64,000 nt of DNA from Tepidibacter hydrothermalis (GTDB lineage Bacteria; Bacillota; Clostridia; Peptostreptococcales; Peptostreptococcaceae). The notes under the pieces were generated by a model that was not told the origin of the DNA, searched no databases, and saw only the letters and a list, made by a program, of their open reading frames with translations. Where the stretch lies: the NCBI RefSeq assembly GCF_029542625.1, contig NZ_CP120733.1, positions 744,001 to 808,000 on the forward strand, given 5' to 3'. Shown piece by piece: positions 34,928 to 44,993 of this stretch (position 1 is the first letter of the stretch; the number at the start of each line of letters is the position of its first letter). Position numbers and translations under genes: made by a program.

Positions 34928-36304
34928 ATGAAGGCAAAATCTTTATCAACTCAAATATGGATGTGGTTTATTGGAATTATTGTTGGGTTATGCATTATTT
35001 TAAGCATAGTTTTTTATGTTACGTTAGAGAATTTTTTTGAAGAACAGATGTATACTTATATTGAGCAAGAACAAAAACAAGAAATTAACTCAATAAAAAT
35101 AACTCCTAGTTATACTCAAAAAATAAAACCACGTGAGGTAGTACCTGCACTACCTACAGTTCCCGCAGTTCCAATAACTGAATCTGTTCCTAAGCATAAT
35201 ATTATTTATAATACAGATACAATCTCGGGTCAAAAAAAAGAGAAGTTAGAACCTAAAATTAAAATGGAAATTGTACAACAAGCAAAAACTCAAAAAATTG
35301 AAAACAAAAGATATGAAAAAGTAGTAGAAGGTAAAAAGCTATACTATGTAATATCAAAACAAAAAATTGGAAATGAAACGGTTTATGTATATTCGTATAT
35401 ATGGGAAAATTTAAAGAAAAGAATAATATCTTTGCTACGTAATATTTTTATTGGCATACTAGGAGTTATATTAATTATTCTAATTCCAATACGTATAATT
35501 TCTAAAAAATTAACTAAACCTCTTATGATATTAGAAAAAGATATGGATCGTATAGCAAAAAGAGATTGGAATGAACCTATATGTATAGAAGGTTCAGAGG
35601 AGATAAAGGATTTAGCAAGATCGTGTGAATGTATGAGACAGCAGTTAGTAAATCATGATGAGAAACAGCAATCTATGCTTCAGAGTATTTCTCATGAATT
35701 GAAAACTCCGATTATGGTTATTAGAAGTTATATACAAGCAATTAAAGATGGATATTATCCTAGAGGGAATTTAGATACAACACTAGATGTAATTGACCAA
35801 GAAGCTAGGCGATTACAAAAAAAAGCGTTAGATTTAATCTATATAACTAACTTAGAATACTTATCTAATCATAAAACATTAGAAGAAGATATACAGTTAC
35901 AAGTTATTATTCAACAAGTGTATGAAAGATTACAGTATGAAAGAATCGATATTAACTGGAATTTAGACTTAGATAATATTGTTATTAAGGGTGATTATGA
36001 ACAGTGGAAAGTTGTCTTTGAAAATATTTTACAAAATCAGATTAGATATAGTAAAGATAAGATTGAAGTAGCATTAAAAGCAGATGATGAAAATATTATT
36101 TTTAGAGTTTATAATAACGGTCCGTTTATAGAAGATGAACAAAAACACAAGTTATTTAATGCATTTGAAAAAGGTAGTGAAGGTCAAAGTGGTTTGGGAC
36201 TGAATATTGTAAAACGTATTGTAGATATGTATAACGGAAAAGTTTGGGTTGAGAATCAAAAAGATGGAGTTGTTTTTTATATTTCAATGCCAGTTAAAAA
36301 TTAG
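34928..36304 (+). CDS. membrane sensor histidine kinase
   Basis: The 458-residue protein has membrane segments at about 11-33 and 166-188. They flank an extracytoplasmic region with a Pro-rich stretch (PALPTVPAVP near 75-84) and many Lys residues. A HAMP linker follows, then a HisKA dimerisation helix with the phospho-acceptor His in SISHELKTP (about 255), and an HATPase domain with N-box NILQNQIRYS, G1 and the GLGLNIVKRI G2 box. It is cotranscribed with the response regulator at 34251. The signal is not known. Confidence 0.92.
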   Translation: MKAKSLSTQIWMWFIGIIVGLCIILSIVFYVTLENFFEEQMYTYIEQEQKQEINSIKITPSYTQKIKPREVVPALPTVPAVPITESVPKHNIIYNTDTISGQKKEKLEPKIKMEIVQQAKTQKIENKRYEKVVEGKKLYYVISKQKIGNETVYVYSYIWENLKKRIISLLRNIFIGILGVILIILIPIRIISKKLTKPLMILEKDMDRIAKRDWNEPICIEGSEEIKDLARSCECMRQQLVNHDEKQQSMLQSISHELKTPIMVIRSYIQAIKDGYYPRGNLDTTLDVIDQEARRLQKKALDLIYITNLEYLSNHKTLEEDIQLQVIIQQVYERLQYERIDINWNLDLDNIVIKGDYEQWKVVFENILQNQIRYSKDKIEVALKADDENIIFRVYNNGPFIEDEQKHKLFNAFEKGSEGQSGLGLNIVKRIVDMYNGKVWVENQKDGVVFYISMPVKN

Positions 36305-36411
36305 AAGCGATGATTTTTGTTATATTAAATCAAATAATAAAAGCTATTTTGTATATTGACGATAAATAAACATAGTGGTAAGATAAAAATATATCAAATA
36401 TAAAAAATTAA

Positions 36412-36495
36412 AGGAATCACATAACTGGCGGATTACGTAGAATTAACTACGAGGGAATGTGATTTTAGATTAAATAAGCCGACCGCCTGGGCACC
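36412..36495 (+). promoter_or_regulatory. ZTP (pfl) riboswitch aptamer
   Basis: The aptamer halves are clear: a P1 strand with AATCACA followed by the conserved ACTGGCGG, a hairpin ACGTAG...CTACG, AGGGAATGTGATT closing P1, a linker, and the 3' element CCGACCGCCTGGGCA. ZTP riboswitches sense the purine intermediate ZMP/ZTP that accumulates when 10-formyl-tetrahydrofolate is short. The class was named for its position before pfl genes, as here. A terminator overlaps its 3' end, so ligand binding should switch the downstream gene on. Confidence 0.93.
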
Positions 36496-36519
36496 TACTA
36501 TGTCCAGGGGATCTTTTTT
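36486..36519 (+). terminator. ZTP-riboswitch-controlled terminator before pflB
   Basis: CCTGG at 36486 (part of the aptamer's 3' element) pairs with CCAGG at 36504, followed by six T residues. Sharing of the CCTGG strand makes aptamer and terminator mutually exclusive. A further strand (ACCTCTGGACA) downstream could compete as well. Confidence 0.8.
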
Positions 36520-36561
36520 GTATACCTCTGGACAAGTAACTAATGTCAAGGAGGTATTTTT

Positions 36562-38796
36562 ATGTTGAGGGAAGAATGGAAAGGATTTAATGAAGGGGAT
36601 TGGATTAAAAGAATTAATGTAAGAGATTTTATCCAAAATAATTATAATCCTTATGATGGTGATGAAGCATTTTTAGTTGAAGCTACAGATAGAACTAAAA
36701 AATTATGGAATCAGGTTTCAAGTTTAATTAAACAAGAGATTGAAAAGGGTGGAACTCTTGATGTTGATACTAAGACTGTTTCAACTATAAATTCTCATAA
36801 AGCAGGATACATAGACAGGGATTTAGAAATAATTGTTGGGCTTCAAACGGATGCTCCCCTTAAAAGAGCTGTAATGCCTTTTGGTGGAATAAGAATGGTC
36901 GAGAATTCATGTAAAGCTTATGGATATGAATTAGATCTTTCTATCAAAGAAGCTTTCACTAAATATAGAAAAACTCATAATGATGGAGTATTTGATGTTT
37001 ACACTCCAGAAATGAGAGCGGTTAGAAGTGCTGGTATAATAACTGGTCTTCCAGATGCTTATGGAAGAGGTAGAATAATAGGAGACTATAGAAGAGTAGC
37101 TCTTTATGGTATAGATAGATTAATAAAAGATAAAGAAGCTCAAAAACAATCTTTAAATGTTGTTTCCATGGATGAGGATACTATAAGATTAAGAGAAGAA
37201 ATATCTGAGCAAATAAAAGCGTTAAAAGAATTCAAATTAATGGCTTCAGAATATGGATTTGATATAGGTGTACCTGCTAAAAATGCTAAAGAAGCTGTAC
37301 AATGGACTTATTTTGCTTATCTTGCAGCAGTTAAAGATCAGAATGGAGCTGCTATGAGTTTAGGTAGGGTATCTACTTTCCTTGATGTATATTTTGAAAG
37401 AGATATAAAAAATGGAGTTTTAACTGAAGAAGAAGCTCAAGAAATAATGGATCATTTTGTTATGAAACTTAGAATGGTTAGATTCTTAAGAACTCCAGAA
37501 TATAATGAATTATTCTCCGGAGACCCAACTTGGGTAACAGAAGTAATAGGGGGTATGGGTGTTGATGGAAGAACACTTGTTACTAAAAACTCATTTAGAA
37601 TGTTAAATACCTTATATACTTTAGGGGCTGCTCCAGAACCAAACTTAACTGTACTTTGGTCTAAAAATCTTCCGAAAAACTTCAAAAAATTCTGTGCTAA
37701 GGTTTCTATAGATACAAGCTCTATTCAATATGAAAATGATGATTTAATGAGAGTATATTCAGGAGATGATTATGGAATAGCTTGTTGTGTATCTGCAATG
37801 AGAATAGGTGAGCAAATGCAGTTCTTTGGAGCTAGATGTAACCTTGCTAAGGCGTTATTATACAGTATAAATGGTGGTAAAGATGAGAAAAAAGGAATTC
37901 AAGTTGGTCCTAAATTAGCACCTATAATTTCTGAATATCTTGAGTACGATGAAGTTATGGAAAAATTTGATATAGTATTAGACTGGCTTGCTAATTTATA
38001 TGTAAATACATTAAATGTAATTCACTATATGCATGATAAATATTCATATGAAAAAGCTCAAATGGCTTTACATGATAGAGATGTATTTAGAACCATGGCT
38101 TGTGGTATAGCAGGACTATCCGTATGTGCTGACTCTTTATCAGCTATAAAATATGCAAAAGTTAAGACTATAAGAGATGAAAGTGGTATGGCTATTGACT
38201 TTGAAACTGAAGGTGATTTTCCTAAGTTTGGAAACAATGATGATACAGTTGACTCAATAGCAAGTGATTTAGTAGAAAGATTTATGAATAAGATAAGAAA
38301 AAATAAAACTTATAGAAATTCTTTGCCTACTCAATCAATATTAACTATAACTTCTAATGTGGTTTATGGAAAGAAAACTGGAAGTACTCCAGATGGAAGA
38401 AAAGTTGGTGAACCATTTGCACCAGGTGCAAATCCAATGCATGGAAGAGATACAAAAGGTTGTCTTGCTTCTATATCTTCTGTTGCTAAACTTCCATACG
38501 AGCATTCTCAAGATGGTATTTCTTATACATTCACTGTTGTTCCTAAAGCTATAGGAAAAACTGGGGAAGAAAGAATAAACAACTTAACATATTTACTTGA
38601 TGGATATTTTATTCAATCAGGTCACCATATAAATGTTAATGTATTTGACAAAGAAATGTTACTTGATGCTATGGATCATCCAGAAAACTATCCTCAGCTT
38701 ACAATACGTGTATCTGGTTATGCAGTTAACTTTATCAAATTAACTAGAGAACAACAATTAGAAGTTATAAATAGAACTTTCCATGGCAAAATGTAG
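36562..38796 (+). CDS. pflB: pyruvate formate-lyase
   Basis: The 744-residue glycyl radical enzyme splits pyruvate with CoA into acetyl-CoA and formate under anaerobic conditions. The adjacent catalytic cysteines are in [10 protein letters not shown] (about 408-409) and the radical Gly in RVSGYAVNF (about 719); the length and the two-Cys active site distinguish true PFL from glycerol or choline lyases. Formate made here feeds one-carbon folate chemistry, which explains control by a ZTP riboswitch. The start follows AAGGAGG, and its activase lies 100 bases downstream behind a strong hairpin. Confidence 0.97.
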   Translation: MLREEWKGFNEGDWIKRINVRDFIQNNYNPYDGDEAFLVEATDRTKKLWNQVSSLIKQEIEKGGTLDVDTKTVSTINSHKAGYIDRDLEIIVGLQTDAPLKRAVMPFGGIRMVENSCKAYGYELDLSIKEAFTKYRKTHNDGVFDVYTPEMRAVRSAGIITGLPDAYGRGRIIGDYRRVALYGIDRLIKDKEAQKQSLNVVSMDEDTIRLREEISEQIKALKEFKLMASEYGFDIGVPAKNAKEAVQWTYFAYLAAVKDQNGAAMSLGRVSTFLDVYFERDIKNGVLTEEEAQEIMDHFVMKLRMVRFLRTPEYNELFSGDPTWVTEVIGGMGVDGRTLVTKNSFRMLNTLYTLGAAPEPNLTVLWSKNLPKNFKKFCAKVSIDTSSIQYENDDLMRVYSGDDYGIACCVSAMRIGEQMQFFGARCNLAKALLYSINGGKDEKKGIQVGPKLAPIISEYLEYDEVMEKFDIVLDWLANLYVNTLNVIHYMHDKYSYEKAQMALHDRDVFRTMACGIAGLSVCADSLSAIKYAKVKTIRDESGMAIDFETEGDFPKFGNNDDTVDSIASDLVERFMNKIRKNKTYRNSLPTQSILTITSNVVYGKKTGSTPDGRKVGEPFAPGANPMHGRDTKGCLASISSVAKLPYEHSQDGISYTFTVVPKAIGKTGEERINNLTYLLDGYFIQSGHHINVNVFDKEMLLDAMDHPENYPQLTIRVSGYAVNFIKLTREQQLEVINRTFHGKM

Positions 38797-38802
38797 TCAA
38801 AA

Positions 38803-38836
38803 TATAGCCGAGAGAATAAATATTCTCTCGGCTATA
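38803..38836 (+). terminator. strong hairpin between pflB and pflA
   Basis: A perfect 16-base stem (TATAGCCGAGAGAATA and its complement) with a 2-base centre lies 7 bases after the pflB stop. There is no long T-run, so it may stabilise pflB mRNA and reduce but not abolish readthrough into pflA. Confidence 0.7.
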
Positions 38837-38898
38837 AATTTAGTTAAAGTAAAAAGTTTATATTAATCAAGATTTACTTTATTAAGGAGGAGATTTAA

Positions 38899-39642
38899 AT
38901 GTCAATTAAAGGTAGAATTCATTCTATAGAAACTTTTGGAACTGTTGATGGGCCAGGAATAAGATATATAGTATTTACTCAAGGTTGTCCTCTCAGATGT
39001 AAATACTGTCACAATAGAGATACTTGGGATACACAAGGTGGCAAAGAGTATACTACAAATGAACTTATTGATGATGTTAAAAAATATATTCCTTTTATGA
39101 AAACTTCTGGAGGAGGGCTTACCGTATCAGGTGGAGAACCTACTCTTCAACCAGAATTTTTAAAAAGATTATTAATAGAAGCTAAAGAGAGCGGTATTCA
39201 TACAGCTGTTGATACTTCTGGATTTGTAGATATAGAGGTGATAGATCCTATCCTAGATTATACAGATTTAGTTCTTTTAGATATAAAACATATAGATAGA
39301 GATTCTTTTAAGAATTTAACAGGGGTATATAATGATAAAACTTTGAATTTAGCTAAACATTTAGAAAAAAGAAATATACCTGTTTGGATAAGATATGTAT
39401 TAGTTCCTGGAGTTACAGATAATAAAGAAGATATTAAAAATCTTGCAAAATTTCTTTTGACTCTTGGGAATGTTGAAAAAATAGAAATACTTCCTTATCA
39501 TTCAATGGGAAAATTTAAGTGGAAAGAGCTTGGATATGATTACCCTCTTAAAGGAATTCCTGATGCAACTGATGAAGATGTTGAGAAAGCAAGTAATATA
39601 TTTAAAAAATATGGAGTAACAATAAAAGAAAGGAATTTTTAA
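38899..39642 (+). CDS. pflA: pyruvate formate-lyase activating enzyme
   Basis: This 247-residue radical-SAM enzyme has the 4Fe-4S motif CPLRCKYC (C-x3-C-x2-C at 30, 34 and 37), the SGGEPTLQ glycine/SAM segment and VDTSG. It installs the glycyl radical on PflB. It is full length for the family and follows AAGGAGG, downstream of pflB. Confidence 0.96.
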   Translation: MSIKGRIHSIETFGTVDGPGIRYIVFTQGCPLRCKYCHNRDTWDTQGGKEYTTNELIDDVKKYIPFMKTSGGGLTVSGGEPTLQPEFLKRLLIEAKESGIHTAVDTSGFVDIEVIDPILDYTDLVLLDIKHIDRDSFKNLTGVYNDKTLNLAKHLEKRNIPVWIRYVLVPGVTDNKEDIKNLAKFLLTLGNVEKIEILPYHSMGKFKWKELGYDYPLKGIPDATDEDVEKASNIFKKYGVTIKERNF

Positions 39643-39665
39643 TAAAATTATAAAAAGTATACAGG

Positions 39666-39698
39666 GACCTGTGAAAATTTTTTTACAGGTCTTTTTTT
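39666..39698 (+). terminator. intrinsic terminator after pflA
   Basis: GACCTGT pairs with ACAGGTC and is followed by seven T residues. Confidence 0.88.
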
Positions 39699-40034
39699 AC
39701 ATCTTTTTTCTCTTACAAATAAAAGAACTTTGATGTAAGAAATGCGGTCGCATTCAATAAATTAAATTGTATTTAAAAAGATTCTAATTCATTGTTGAGA
39801 AACTTGTCGAATACTAAGGGTATTGATATAATTAAGTTATTGTAATAGAAATTAATTATAACAAGTGTTTTATATTAATGTTTTTTATTTTATTTAAGTA
39901 AAAACTTATTTAAATTATAAAAATTAGAATGAAAATAAAGAATTGTCAAAAACTAAAACAGTATAATAGAATATTCCGAGAAATTTAAGATTTTGTAATA
40001 AGCTAATGACATTATAAAACAGGAGGAATTATTT
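39699..40034 (+). other. leader region of the Pel operon
   Basis: No coding frame is visible in these 336 bases. A small hairpin (AATGC GGTC GCATT) is at 39741-39754, and a TATAAT at 39962-39967 with no good -35 could start transcription about 65 bases before the first gene. I searched for a c-di-GMP aptamer here and saw none. Confidence 0.4.
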
Positions 40035-40949
40035 GTGAAAATACTAGTCACAGGAGGAGCTGGGTTTATAGGTTCTAATTTAGTGGACGAGCTTATAAAT
40101 TTACATTATGAGGTTGTTGTTATGGATGATTTAACAACAGGTAAAGTTGAGAATTTAAACTCGAAAGCTAAGTTCTATAAAATGGATATATGTGATGAAG
40201 ATGTTTTAAAAATATTCGAAAATGAAAAATTTGATATTGTGTATCATATGGCAGCTCAAATAAATGTTCAAAAATCTATCAAGGATCCTATATATGATGC
40301 AAATGTTAATGTAATAGGAACTATAAATATCTTAGAAGCTTGCAGAAAAAATAATGTAAAGAAAATAATTTATTCTTCTACTGCTGCAGTTTATGGGAAT
40401 CCTGATTATTTGGGAATAGATGAAAAACATCATAAACAACCTATTTCGTTTTATGGTTTATCTAAACTAAGCCCTGAATATTACATATCTATTTATTCAA
40501 AATTATATAATTTAGATTATACAATTTTAAGATACTCTAATGTTTATGGTATTAGGGACGATAAAAATGGAGAAGGTGGAGTTATATCTATATTTTTAGA
40601 TAGAATTATCAATGGTAAGAGTATTAAAATATTTGGTGATGGAAGTGCAACAAGAGATTATATATATGTTGAGGACGTAGTTGATGCAAATATAAATTCT
40701 ATGAAATATGGAAATAGAGAAATCTTTAATATAGGAACGGGGAAACATACATCTGTTTTAGAACTTTTTAAAATTATTAGAAATATAGAGAATAAAGATA
40801 TAAATGTAGTATTTGAAGATGAAAGACCTGAGGATATAAAACATTCGTATTTTGAAATTAATAAATCATTAAGCATGCTTAATTGGAATCCTAAATTTTC
40901 TTTAGAGCAAGGCCTAAGAAAAACAGTAGAATATTATAGGAGGAATTAG
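40035..40949 (+). CDS. pelX: NAD-dependent UDP-sugar epimerase of the Pel cluster
   Basis: The 304-residue extended short-chain dehydrogenase has the Rossmann motif VTGGAGFIGS (about 5-14), the catalytic SSTAAVYG (about 116-123) and YGLSK (Tyr about 140, Lys about 144). It belongs to the GalE-like 4-epimerases. In Pel clusters this type of enzyme makes UDP-GalNAc from UDP-GlcNAc, the sugar donor for the galactosaminoglycan Pel polymer. It starts with GTG at 40035 behind GGAGG and ends one base before the PelD-like gene, so the genes are tightly coupled. The symbol rests on context; a general GalE role is possible. Confidence 0.8.
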   Translation: MKILVTGGAGFIGSNLVDELINLHYEVVVMDDLTTGKVENLNSKAKFYKMDICDEDVLKIFENEKFDIVYHMAAQINVQKSIKDPIYDANVNVIGTINILEACRKNNVKKIIYSSTAAVYGNPDYLGIDEKHHKQPISFYGLSKLSPEYYISIYSKLYNLDYTILRYSNVYGIRDDKNGEGGVISIFLDRIINGKSIKIFGDGSATRDYIYVEDVVDANINSMKYGNREIFNIGTGKHTSVLELFKIIRNIENKDINVVFEDERPEDIKHSYFEINKSLSMLNWNPKFSLEQGLRKTVEYYRRN

Positions 40950-40950
40950 A

Positions 40951-42174
40951 TTGATCAAAAAGAAATTAAAATTTTGTTTAATTGAAAATATATTATTAAA
41001 TGGTATTATATTTTTTATATTTTTTCATATGAATCCAACAAAAGATAATTTTATAAATATGAATATACATCCTCTTGTTATAGTAGTAGTTGCCATGGCT
41101 CTTAGGTATGGTAATTATCTAGGCGTTTTAAGTGCAATAATAGCATCTATAACATTTATTTATTCATACTGGCTTTTGGGAAGAGACTTATTCCTATTTT
41201 TTATAGATTATTCTTATTATAAATTTTTACTTATGTTTTTCCTCTCAGCTATAATTTTTGGAAGATTTAAAGACAATTATGATTTTAATATCAGTAATTT
41301 AAAATTAGAATATGATAGTCTAAGTGAAAAATATGATAATTTAATGAATGGATATGAAAAATTAAGATTTATAAAGGAAGAATTAAGAAAACAAATAGTT
41401 GGAGCCGAATACAGTATAGTTTCTCTATATGAAATAGCATCAACACTAGAGACATTGGATTCAGAAGAAATATACACAGAAATAATGCATATATTATCTA
41501 AATTTTTAAAAGCTAAAACAATGTCTATATATACTGTAAGCGAAGATGATAAATATCTAAGGTTAAAGTTAAAAAAAGGAGAAGGCAAACAAATACCTAA
41601 TTCTATAAACATATTGGATAAGTTCTGTTTTAGAAAACTTATAAATAAAAAAATTACTATAAAAAGAAATGGAAATTGCGAAAGTGAATTTCCACTTCTT
41701 TCTGGACCTATTATAAAAGACAATAGAGTTATAGCAGTTATAAATATAGAGAAAATGGATTTTGAGATGATTACAGAGTATTCCTTTAACTTATTTAAAG
41801 TAATTGTGGAGTGGATAAATAAAGCATTAGTTCAAGCAATAGAGGTAGAATTAGAACTTAATAAGAAAAAATATTATGAAAATACTAATATAATAAAATA
41901 TGAATTTTTTAAAGAAAGACTTGATGAAGAAAAAGAGAGAAAAGAAAGATATGATTTAGAATATGGGGTTTTAAAATTTAAAAATAAGGATATGGGTATA
42001 AAATATTTAGACGATAAATTAAGCAAAATAATTAGAACTGTGGATGTTGTATTTTATGATGAAAAAAGTAATATGATATATATTTTACTACCTGCAACTC
42101 CTATCAGTGTGTGTGACGTTATTGAAAAAAGAATACTACAGGGTTTTGATTATAAGATTGAGAGGATAAGATGA
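40951..42174 (+). CDS. pelD: PelD-like c-di-GMP receptor
   Basis: The 407-residue protein has four membrane segments in the first 105 residues, a coiled segment (about 115-150), a GAF domain (about 155-290) and a degenerate GGDEF domain (about 300-407). The active-site GGDEF is absent (YDEKS stands in its place), but the allosteric I-site R-x-x-D is kept as RTVD at 362-365, at the normal distance from the lost active site. This is the signature of PelD, the inner-membrane receptor that lets Pel synthesis proceed when it binds c-di-GMP. It ends in an ATGA overlap with the next gene. Confidence 0.87.
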   Translation: MIKKKLKFCLIENILLNGIIFFIFFHMNPTKDNFINMNIHPLVIVVVAMALRYGNYLGVLSAIIASITFIYSYWLLGRDLFLFFIDYSYYKFLLMFFLSAIIFGRFKDNYDFNISNLKLEYDSLSEKYDNLMNGYEKLRFIKEELRKQIVGAEYSIVSLYEIASTLETLDSEEIYTEIMHILSKFLKAKTMSIYTVSEDDKYLRLKLKKGEGKQIPNSINILDKFCFRKLINKKITIKRNGNCESEFPLLSGPIIKDNRVIAVINIEKMDFEMITEYSFNLFKVIVEWINKALVQAIEVELELNKKKYYENTNIIKYEFFKERLDEEKERKERYDLEYGVLKFKNKDMGIKYLDDKLSKIIRTVDVVFYDEKSNMIYILLPATPISVCDVIEKRILQGFDYKIERIR

Positions 42175-44003
42175 TGAACATAAAAAAAAGTAGTATTTAT
42201 ATATTAGTGTCAATACTAATATGCGCAATTATTATACAACTGGTGAGGTCAGGAGTATTTGAAAAAACATTTAACATTAATCAAAATTATCAAGAAAGTA
42301 AACTAAATTATATTTCTTCAACTATTCCCATCGATTATAAAAAAATACTTGTATTATATTCAAATAAAGATAAGGGATCTAGAGATATATACAATAATAT
42401 GTATTATACATTTAATATGGCAAAGTTAAATTATAAGTTAGTAGACATTGAATCAAAAGAAGCTGAAAAAGAAATAGAAAAATTAAAAAAAGATGATGTA
42501 TTAGTAATAGGAAGTGAAAGACTTTATGAAATTAGAAATACGAATACAATAAGAAATTATATTAAAAATGGAGGTAATACTGTATTTTTAGTTAGAGCTT
42601 TTTTTAATGAGTTCAATGATATAGTTGGAATAAAAGAAAATAAAGGATTTCTTACGAAATCTTTATATGGATTCAAATTCGAAAAAGATATATTTCCAGG
42701 ACTTGATGAAATAGAGATAAAAAGCAAAAAAGTAGTGCATTCATCTTTGGATGTTATATTAAATAATAATGTAGATGTGCTTGCAACTTCTGAAAATAAA
42801 CCTATCATATGGACTAATAAATACGGTAAAGGAGAAATTCTTTATGTCAACTCTACACTTTTAATGGATAAAGTAAATAGGGGGTTAATGCTTCAATATA
42901 TTTCATATATGGGAGATTATTTTTTATCAACCATATTTAATGCGAAAATAGTTGATATTGATGATTTTCCTTCTCCGATAAAGCAAGGTAAAGATGATAT
43001 TATATATTCTCAATATAATATGGATAATAACTCTTTTTATAAAAATATATGGTGGTCGGATATGTATAATTTAGCAGAGAAATATAATATAAAATATACA
43101 GGTCTTATCATTGGAACATACACTGATAAAACGGAAAAACCTTTGAAAAAATTAAATAAATTACAGCTTCAGGATATAAAATATTTTGGAAGAAGACTCT
43201 CAGAAACTCAGGGAGAAATTGGAGTACATGGATATAATCATAACTCTTTAGCTTTAAAGGGACAAATGAATTTTGAAGATTACGGATATAATGAGTGGGA
43301 ATCGAGAGAAACTATGGAAGAATCATTAAAAATATTAAAAAATAATATAGAAAATATGTATGGAAATATAAAAATATATACTTATGTTCCTCCTTCCAAT
43401 ATTATATCTAAAGATGGAAAAATTGCAGTTAAAAAAGTATTTAAAGATTTGAAGGTTTTTGCATCACTTTATACAGGAGAGAGTGAAAAGGGTGTTTTAT
43501 ATCAAGAATTTGGAAAAGATCCAGATGTTTCAGGAACATATGATTTTCCAAGATTAAGCTCTGGTCAGGATTATAGCCCTGAACTTATGTGGGATATCTA
43601 TAATGGTATAGCACATTATGGAATATTTAATCATTTTATTCATCCAGATGATATTTTAGACGAAGAAAGATCAAACGGAAGAACATGGAATGAGATGAAA
43701 AAAGATTTGAGCAGTATATTTTCAGATGTATATGATAAGTTTTCCTATTTAAGACCGATGACCAATATAAAAGCATATAGAGAATATGTTGAAAAGGAAG
43801 AATTAAAAGTTTATTTAACTAAAAAAGATAAGGTTATAAATATTTATCATGATAAACTAATACCTCCTGCATATCATTATCTAAGAATAAAAGAAGATAA
43901 AATATCAAGTATTGATGGTGGGAAATTTACATTAATAGATAAAGATACAGGGCTTTATTTGATAGAGGCAAATGAATCAAAAATTGAAATAAAATTAAAA
44001 TAG
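42171..44003 (+). CDS. PelA-type polysaccharide deacetylase (separate deacetylase protein, DUF2194-like)
   Basis: The 610-residue protein has one N-terminal membrane anchor (about 8-27), a region with a flavodoxin-like alpha/beta fold (about 50-245), then a deacetylase-type region: VDIDDFPSP (about 260-268) supplies the Asp pair and GVHGYNHN (about 349-356) the His-x4-type metal ligands of a family-4-like barrel. The C-terminal part (about 530-610) is a beta domain. In Pseudomonas the PelA deacetylase is fused to a hydrolase; here it is a separate membrane-anchored protein, as in Gram-positive Pel operons. It would remove acetyl groups from the Pel polymer outside the cell. Two in-frame ATGs (42171, 42174) are possible starts. 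Confidence 0.78.
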   Translation: MMNIKKSSIYILVSILICAIIIQLVRSGVFEKTFNINQNYQESKLNYISSTIPIDYKKILVLYSNKDKGSRDIYNNMYYTFNMAKLNYKLVDIESKEAEKEIEKLKKDDVLVIGSERLYEIRNTNTIRNYIKNGGNTVFLVRAFFNEFNDIVGIKENKGFLTKSLYGFKFEKDIFPGLDEIEIKSKKVVHSSLDVILNNNVDVLATSENKPIIWTNKYGKGEILYVNSTLLMDKVNRGLMLQYISYMGDYFLSTIFNAKIVDIDDFPSPIKQGKDDIIYSQYNMDNNSFYKNIWWSDMYNLAEKYNIKYTGLIIGTYTDKTEKPLKKLNKLQLQDIKYFGRRLSETQGEIGVHGYNHNSLALKGQMNFEDYGYNEWESRETMEESLKILKNNIENMYGNIKIYTYVPPSNIISKDGKIAVKKVFKDLKVFASLYTGESEKGVLYQEFGKDPDVSGTYDFPRLSSGQDYSPELMWDIYNGIAHYGIFNHFIHPDDILDEERSNGRTWNEMKKDLSSIFSDVYDKFSYLRPMTNIKAYREYVEKEELKVYLTKKDKVINIYHDKLIPPAYHYLRIKEDKISSIDGGKFTLIDKDTGLYLIEANESKIEIKLK

Positions 44004-44012
44004 GTGATATTA

Positions 44013-44978
44013 ATGAAATTTTTAAGTCCCATTATTTATTTTACAGGAGCTATTTTAGAAATAGTTATATGCATTTTAACATATGTATATGAAACTTTAA
44101 ACTTAGGTAGCTTTTTATTTATACACTTGTTTATTATATTGGGTATATACTTTATTAATAAGATGCTCATTAAAGATGAAAAAAAATTACCACTATATTT
44201 AGGCTTGTTTTTTCCTGTAATTGGACTGATACTTTTATCAATTTTAGATTTATTATTATTTTTAAATAAATCTAAAAATAATATGATAGAGGATTATGAA
44301 AAATATATAGAATATGTAGATCAAATTATTGTGAAACATCAAGTTGACTTTGAAAAAGAAATTAATATGACGTCAGCATTAGATATTTTAAAATATTCAT
44401 CCAATGAAAAGAAAAAAGATGTAATAGTAGATCTTATTGCAGAGGATATTGATTTGAAAGTTAAAATACTTAAAACTGCTTTAAGAGATGAAGACCCAGA
44501 GGTTGTTCATTATGCATCATCTACATTAAATTTATTAGAAAGTGAATATGAACATGAAATAAATTTTTTAAGAGATTCTTATAATAAAAAAAGGGATGAG
44601 GAAACATTAAAAAAACTAATAAAAGTATATGATAAATATTTAAATTCAGGACTGCTTAGTATACAGCTAAAAAATATTTTATTACAACAATATTTAGATA
44701 TATTAATGGAATTTAAAGATAAATTCGGTGAAGAGTATAATCTTTTATTAGATATAGCAGATGTATATATGAATTTAGACAAAACAGAAGAATCTATTAA
44801 AATATTGAAAACATTATATGAAAACTATACTCAAGAATTTGAACACTATATATATTCTATGAAGGCATTTTATTTAATGGATAATTATAAAGAAGTTTCT
44901 AATATAGCCAAAAAAATTATTGATTTAGATTTGAATATTCCTGATAGGTATAAACCTATTGTTGATTATTGGAAATAG
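44013..44978 (+). CDS. pelE: PelE-like membrane protein with TPR-like helices
   Basis: Two to three membrane segments (about 8-85) precede a helical domain (about 95-320) with paired helices resembling TPR repeats, for example DIADVYMNLDKTEESIKIL. This layout and its position between the deacetylase and PelF match PelE, which binds PelD in the membrane complex. ATG 44013 is chosen because AGGTG at 44002-44006 is its ribosome binding site; a GTG at 44004 also lies in frame. The sequence is poorly conserved, so the call rests on topology and order. Confidence 0.7.
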   Translation: MKFLSPIIYFTGAILEIVICILTYVYETLNLGSFLFIHLFIILGIYFINKMLIKDEKKLPLYLGLFFPVIGLILLSILDLLLFLNKSKNNMIEDYEKYIEYVDQIIVKHQVDFEKEINMTSALDILKYSSNEKKKDVIVDLIAEDIDLKVKILKTALRDEDPEVVHYASSTLNLLESEYEHEINFLRDSYNKKRDEETLKKLIKVYDKYLNSGLLSIQLKNILLQQYLDILMEFKDKFGEEYNLLLDIADVYMNLDKTEESIKILKTLYENYTQEFEHYIYSMKAFYLMDNYKEVSNIAKKIIDLDLNIPDRYKPIVDYWK

Positions 44979-44993
44979 AAAGAGGACGATAAT

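Noticed and set aside
39699-40034. c-di-GMP riboswitch before the Pel operon
   Set aside because: The conserved GEMM-I core (GACGCAAAGCC and CCAGGTTGC) is absent; control is more likely through PelD.
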